This document shows, in pieces, positions 6,218 to 8,610 of a stretch of 8,610 nt of DNA (position 1 is its first letter; each line of letters opens with the position of its first letter). The DNA is from Verrucomicrobiota bacterium (lineage in GTDB: Bacteria; Chlamydiota; Chlamydiia; Chlamydiales; Rhabdochlamydiaceae): the NCBI GenBank assembly GCA_903970455.1, contig CAJCIW010000058.1, forward strand, positions 1 through 8,610, read 5' to 3'. Both the position numbers and the translations under genes were made by a program. Below the pieces are notes generated by a model. It was not told the origin of the DNA and did no database searches. It saw nothing but the letters and a program-made list of their open reading frames with translations.

Positions 6218-7108
6218 TTAATTTTGAGGTTCTGTTGCCGAACCCGTTTTTAGGTTATTTTCACGCACCAGCATTACACCGCAAAGCATTAAAAAGATAC
6301 CGCTCACTATCTTCATCGTGTCCAGGGTTTCTCCCCAAAATAACCATCCAAATAGAACGCTGAATAATACGCAAAAATAGACAAAGCCTCCGACAATATG
6401 GGGAGAAGCCATTGCATAAGCACGAGTAATCAAATACTGATGGATAAGGCCCAGAATCGAAATGGGAACGATATAAATCATGACTGTCGAAAATGGAATC
6501 GGTTCCCAGGAATGGATACAAGGGATGATACTGACACCACCTGCAATCAAGGTGCTGTAAAAAAGAATGGCAACGATATGTTCTGTCTTTGACAACTCAT
6601 GTAACGTTACCGCCATGAAGGCTCCCAAAACCCCTACACTCAAGGAAGCAAAGCTCGCCAGATGAAGCATATCAAAGTTGGGTTTTAACAGAAAAAAAAG
6701 GGAAACAAAACCCATGAATAGCAGGTAAACGGATTTGGCTGAAATCTTTTTTCTATAGAAAAACCAATACATCAGAGGGATAAAGAGAGGAAGAGTGTAT
6801 TGCAGAATGATGGCATCCCCCAATGCGAGGTGTTTTATTCCATAAATGGAGCAATAGATGGATAGAGCAACGGCGATCGATCTCCCTAGATACAAACTCA
6901 ATCTCTTTGTTTTTAGAGCATCTCTGTATTTAAAAAAAAAGGGAGTCAAGATAAGAAGGTCGAAAAAGAATCGAAGTACCAGCAGTGTCTCTACTCTCTC
7001 TATAGGAGCTGATTTGATAATAGTAGATCGAAGAGCAAAAAAAAATGAAGAGAGGATTGCAAATAGAATTCCTTTTCTTATCCCATCACTATAGATCCTA
7101 AAAATCAT
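6218..7108 (-). CDS. DMT superfamily transporter, EamA type
   Basis: This 296-residue inner-membrane carrier has about ten hydrophobic helices in two EamA repeats (roughly residues 10-135 and 145-285). Visible hallmarks are the first-helix pattern GILFAILSSFFFALRSTIIK, LGDAIILQYTLPLFIPL at the end of the first repeat, and FGWLFWGETLD in the second. EamA proteins move amino acids, nucleotides or other metabolites; intracellular bacteria use relatives to import S-adenosylmethionine, which is possible here but not shown. The start is taken at 7106-7108, where ATG overlaps the preceding gene's TGA, giving the usual four-base coupled overlap. A start at 7141 would add eleven residues inside that gene's C-terminus. 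GGAG lies just upstream of the chosen ATG. The C-terminus is short and polar. Confidence 0.9.
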   Translation of the reverse strand: MIFRIYSDGIRKGILFAILSSFFFALRSTIIKSAPIERVETLLVLRFFFDLLILTPFFFKYRDALKTKRLSLYLGRSIAVALSIYCSIYGIKHLALGDAIILQYTLPLFIPLMYWFFYRKKISAKSVYLLFMGFVSLFFLLKPNFDMLHLASFASLSVGVLGAFMAVTLHELSKTEHIVAILFYSTLIAGGVSIIPCIHSWEPIPFSTVMIYIVPISILGLIHQYLITRAYAMASPHIVGGFVYFCVLFSVLFGWLFWGETLDTMKIVSGIFLMLCGVMLVRENNLKTGSATEPQN

Positions 7109-7692
7109 GCTCCATATCCTGCAGAACACCCGCAGTCGCAAGTAGATTTTACATTTGGGTTTACTATAGTAAAGCCCAATTTTATAAGTCCTGTAAAGTT
7201 GTCGTCTATAAAACCTTCCTCAAAATCGATGAGGGAGCCCAAAAGCCTATCTATACAGAGAGTTGGAACAGAAATTTCTACCCCATGAGAATGAAAAATT
7301 TTGTGGGTAGGATCCCGATGGGAAGAAGGCTCAAGAATATACTCAAAACCAGCGCCGCAAGCTGCGGGTTGATCTGCAAATTTAACCCCCCACCCCATTT
7401 TTCCCTCCTCGCGTAAGATTTCTTCCAATTTCAATGCGGCTTTTTCGGTCATTGAAATTTCATTATGGATTGTTTTCTCTTCCAGAATTTCATTAAGTTT
7501 TTTTAGTAAGAGATAAACTTCACTCCCTTTTTTTCCGTGTTTTGCGAGATAAACTTCTAATGATTCCTTAGGCAAGTCATGGGGAAAAGAGGCAAAATTC
7601 TTAATAGCGCGTCGGAGTTTTTGAGCTTTTGGAGGAAAGTTGAGAACAATCTCATCGACTTTCATTTTTTCATGTATGATTTGTGCTGTCAT
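7105..7692 (-). CDS. A-type Fe-S carrier (HesB/IscA/ErpA family) with fused N-terminal domain
   Basis: This 195-residue protein has its C-terminal part (about residues 78-195) as an A-type iron-sulfur carrier, which delivers Fe-S clusters to apoproteins. The three conserved cysteines are C112 (in AACGAGFEY) and C185 and C187 in the tail NPNVKSTCDCGCS. C189 is an extra cysteine next to the usual CxC. The N-terminal part (about residues 8-72) resembles DUF1858/ScdA-N: KVDEIVLNFPPKAQKLRRAI, then ESLEVYLAKHG and a Leu-rich final helix. The GxxCxxC motif expected between them is absent. Ordinary carriers have about 107-120 residues, so this is a genuine fusion. AAGAGA a few bases upstream is a weak ribosome binding site. 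The gene is coupled to the EamA gene by a four-base overlap. Confidence 0.88.
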   Translation of the reverse strand: MTAQIIHEKMKVDEIVLNFPPKAQKLRRAIKNFASFPHDLPKESLEVYLAKHGKKGSEVYLLLKKLNEILEEKTIHNEISMTEKAALKLEEILREEGKMGWGVKFADQPAACGAGFEYILEPSSHRDPTHKIFHSHGVEISVPTLCIDRLLGSLIDFEEGFIDDNFTGLIKLGFTIVNPNVKSTCDCGCSAGYGA

Positions 7693-7706
7693 AAAATTCT
7701 CTTATG

Positions 7707-7755
7707 TTGTTTCAGAGAATGATCAACGATTCAGACACATATCGTCAAGAAACAA
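7707..7755 (-). promoter_or_regulatory. Candidate promoter within nested inverted repeats
   Basis: On the - strand, TTGACG (7743-7748) and GATCAT (7719-7724) are 18 bases apart, a plausible sigma-70 -35/-10 pair for the Fe-S carrier gene. A perfect 7-bp inverted repeat, TTGTTTC (7707-7713) and GAAACAA (7749-7755), encloses both elements. A second repeat, ACGAT (7726-7730) and ATCGT (7741-7745), lies between them. The arrangement suggests an operator or leader structure and implies that the carrier is not simply cotranscribed from the synthase gene. The repeats are visible; regulation is inferred. Confidence 0.35.
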
Positions 7756-8610
7756 CTATCCAGCAGAACGGAGAAGTCGGTTCATTAGTGCTTTTTGAGC
7801 AGAAAGCTCTTCGTCGCAGAGAACCAGAATTTCAGAATAGTTTTTCTGATCGGCAAATCGAAGGAGGGAATAGAATTCTTTTGCAGAGAGAAGAAAAGTA
7901 TCGGCTTTCGCACAATTTTCGAAAGGGCGAAGGGATAAAACCATTTTCTTCTCTGAGGAAGAGTGCTCGCAATAAGCCATTATCTCATCGGTCGAACGGA
8001 AAAGCTTGACGGATGCTTGGGGGGAATAATGCCGGTATTTCATTCCCGGAGACAAAACGGGGCCATGTCCAGGGTTGGCGATCTCGATCCATTGACCAAG
8101 CGCTTGTTCGATCTCTTCTTTGGTGATCGTGCCTGGGCGAAAAAGAATGGGAGTTTCTCCGAGCAAACTGACGACAGTCGATTCAAGACCGAAATCTGTC
8201 TTGCCTCCATCGATGACAGCGGCAATTTTTCCCTCAAAGTCTTCCAAAACATGGGAAGCCTGTGTGGCGCTCGGTTTGCCGGATAGATTTGCGGAAGGGG
8301 CGGCAACAGGCTCTCCGACGAGAGAAATGAGTTTTGAAGCGATCGGGTCAGAGGGCATACGCAAAGCGATTGAGGGTAATCCCGCCGAAACGATCGATGG
8401 AACAGCCTCATGCCGCTTTAAGACAATCGTCAACGGCCCGGGGAAAAAAGCCTCCGCCAATCGATAGAACGAATCGGGAATTTCTACCGCGATTTGTTCC
8501 ACCTGGCTGAGTGAATCGATATGGACGATGAGAGGATTGTCAGAAGGACGTCCTTTGATTTTGAAAATCGAAGCTACAGCGATTGGATTGAAAATTGCTG
8601 CTCCAAGTCC
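7756..8610 (-). CDS. sua5: Threonylcarbamoyl-AMP synthase, Sua5 type (5' end outside window)
   Basis: The visible 284 residues belong to L-threonylcarbamoyladenylate synthase, which makes TC-AMP from Thr, bicarbonate and ATP for t6A37 modification of ANN-decoding tRNAs. The frame stays open to the right edge and reads GLGAAIFNPIAVASIFKIKG then RPSDNPLIVHI there, the classic YrdC substrate-binding start, so only about the first 30-40 residues are missing. Further YrdC motifs are SIALRMPSDPIASKLI, PVAAPSANLSGKPS and STVVSLLGETPILFRPG. The linker SPGMKYRHYSP and about 80 more residues form the Sua5 C-terminal domain, which separates it from the short TsaC/YrdC form. The GTG at 8500-8502 is an internal codon, not the start. 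The gene stops 63 bases before the Fe-S carrier gene on the same strand. Confidence 0.93.
   Translation of the reverse strand, partial: GLGAAIFNPIAVASIFKIKGRPSDNPLIVHIDSLSQVEQIAVEIPDSFYRLAEAFFPGPLTIVLKRHEAVPSIVSAGLPSIALRMPSDPIASKLISLVGEPVAAPSANLSGKPSATQASHVLEDFEGKIAAVIDGGKTDFGLESTVVSLLGETPILFRPGTITKEEIEQALGQWIEIANPGHGPVLSPGMKYRHYSPQASVKLFRSTDEIMAYCEHSSSEKKMVLSLRPFENCAKADTFLLSAKEFYSLLRFADQKNYSEILVLCDEELSAQKALMNRLLRSAG

Noticed and set aside
7109..7141. Earlier start for the EamA transporter at 7141.
   Set aside because: It would add eleven residues overlapping the cysteine-rich tail of the Fe-S carrier. The ATG at 7106-7108 overlapping the TGA is the standard coupled arrangement.
7704..8467. 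Several + strand reading frames opposite the Sua5-type gene.
   Set aside because: They are antisense shadows of a clearly conserved protein, with no ribosome binding sites and unnatural composition.
1..8610. Insertion sequences, CRISPR arrays, tRNA or rRNA genes, and defence systems.
   Set aside because: I found no transposase-like frames, no regularly spaced repeats, no tRNA T-loop signatures and no phage or toxin-antitoxin proteins by reading both strands.

Overview
The window looks like an ordinary chromosomal stretch of a moderate-GC bacterium that depends heavily on imported nutrients. A Chlamydiales 'environmental chlamydia' (Waddlia/Parachlamydia-like) is my best guess. The reasons are a TyrP-type aromatic amino acid permease, an orphan oligopeptide-binding protein and a DMT/EamA carrier of the kind seen in obligate intracellular bacteria, packed as short mixed-strand transcription units with no mobile elements, tRNA, rRNA or CRISPR. 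The lineage is inferred from gene content only.

Left part (1-3485, + strand). A terminator-like hairpin (182-206) precedes an unrecognised helical protein (226-918). Two hairpins with a T-run (932-998) separate it from a Gdx/SugE-type small multidrug resistance exporter (1041-1367). The exporter's stop overlaps the start of an unrecognised protein with four predicted membrane segments (1364-2218). After 67 bases comes a TyrP-like permease (2286-3485) with a strong ribosome binding site that could be masked by its own hairpin.

Middle (3454-6125). A quinone-oxidoreductase-like MDR protein on the - strand (3454-4488) overlaps the permease tail-to-tail by 32 bases. It is divergent from an OppA-like peptide-binding protein (4602-6125) that has no recognisable signal peptide. 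The 113-base gap between them holds candidate back-to-back promoters sharing one -35 region.

Right part (6218-8610, - strand). An EamA transporter (6218-7108) is translationally coupled to an A-type Fe-S carrier with a fused, cysteine-less DUF1858-like N-terminal domain (7105-7692). Upstream lies a Sua5-type threonylcarbamoyl-AMP synthase that runs off the right edge (7756-8610). The 63-base gap between the last two carries a candidate promoter embedded in nested inverted repeats.

Four of the eight genes are transport proteins (small-cation export, aromatic amino acid import, peptide capture, metabolite carrier). Two serve core functions: Fe-S maturation and tRNA t6A modification. I see no coherent new multi-gene system. 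The most interesting points are the fused Fe-S carrier, the signal-less OppA, the Gdx leader with its variant binding-site residue, and the two unrecognised proteins.
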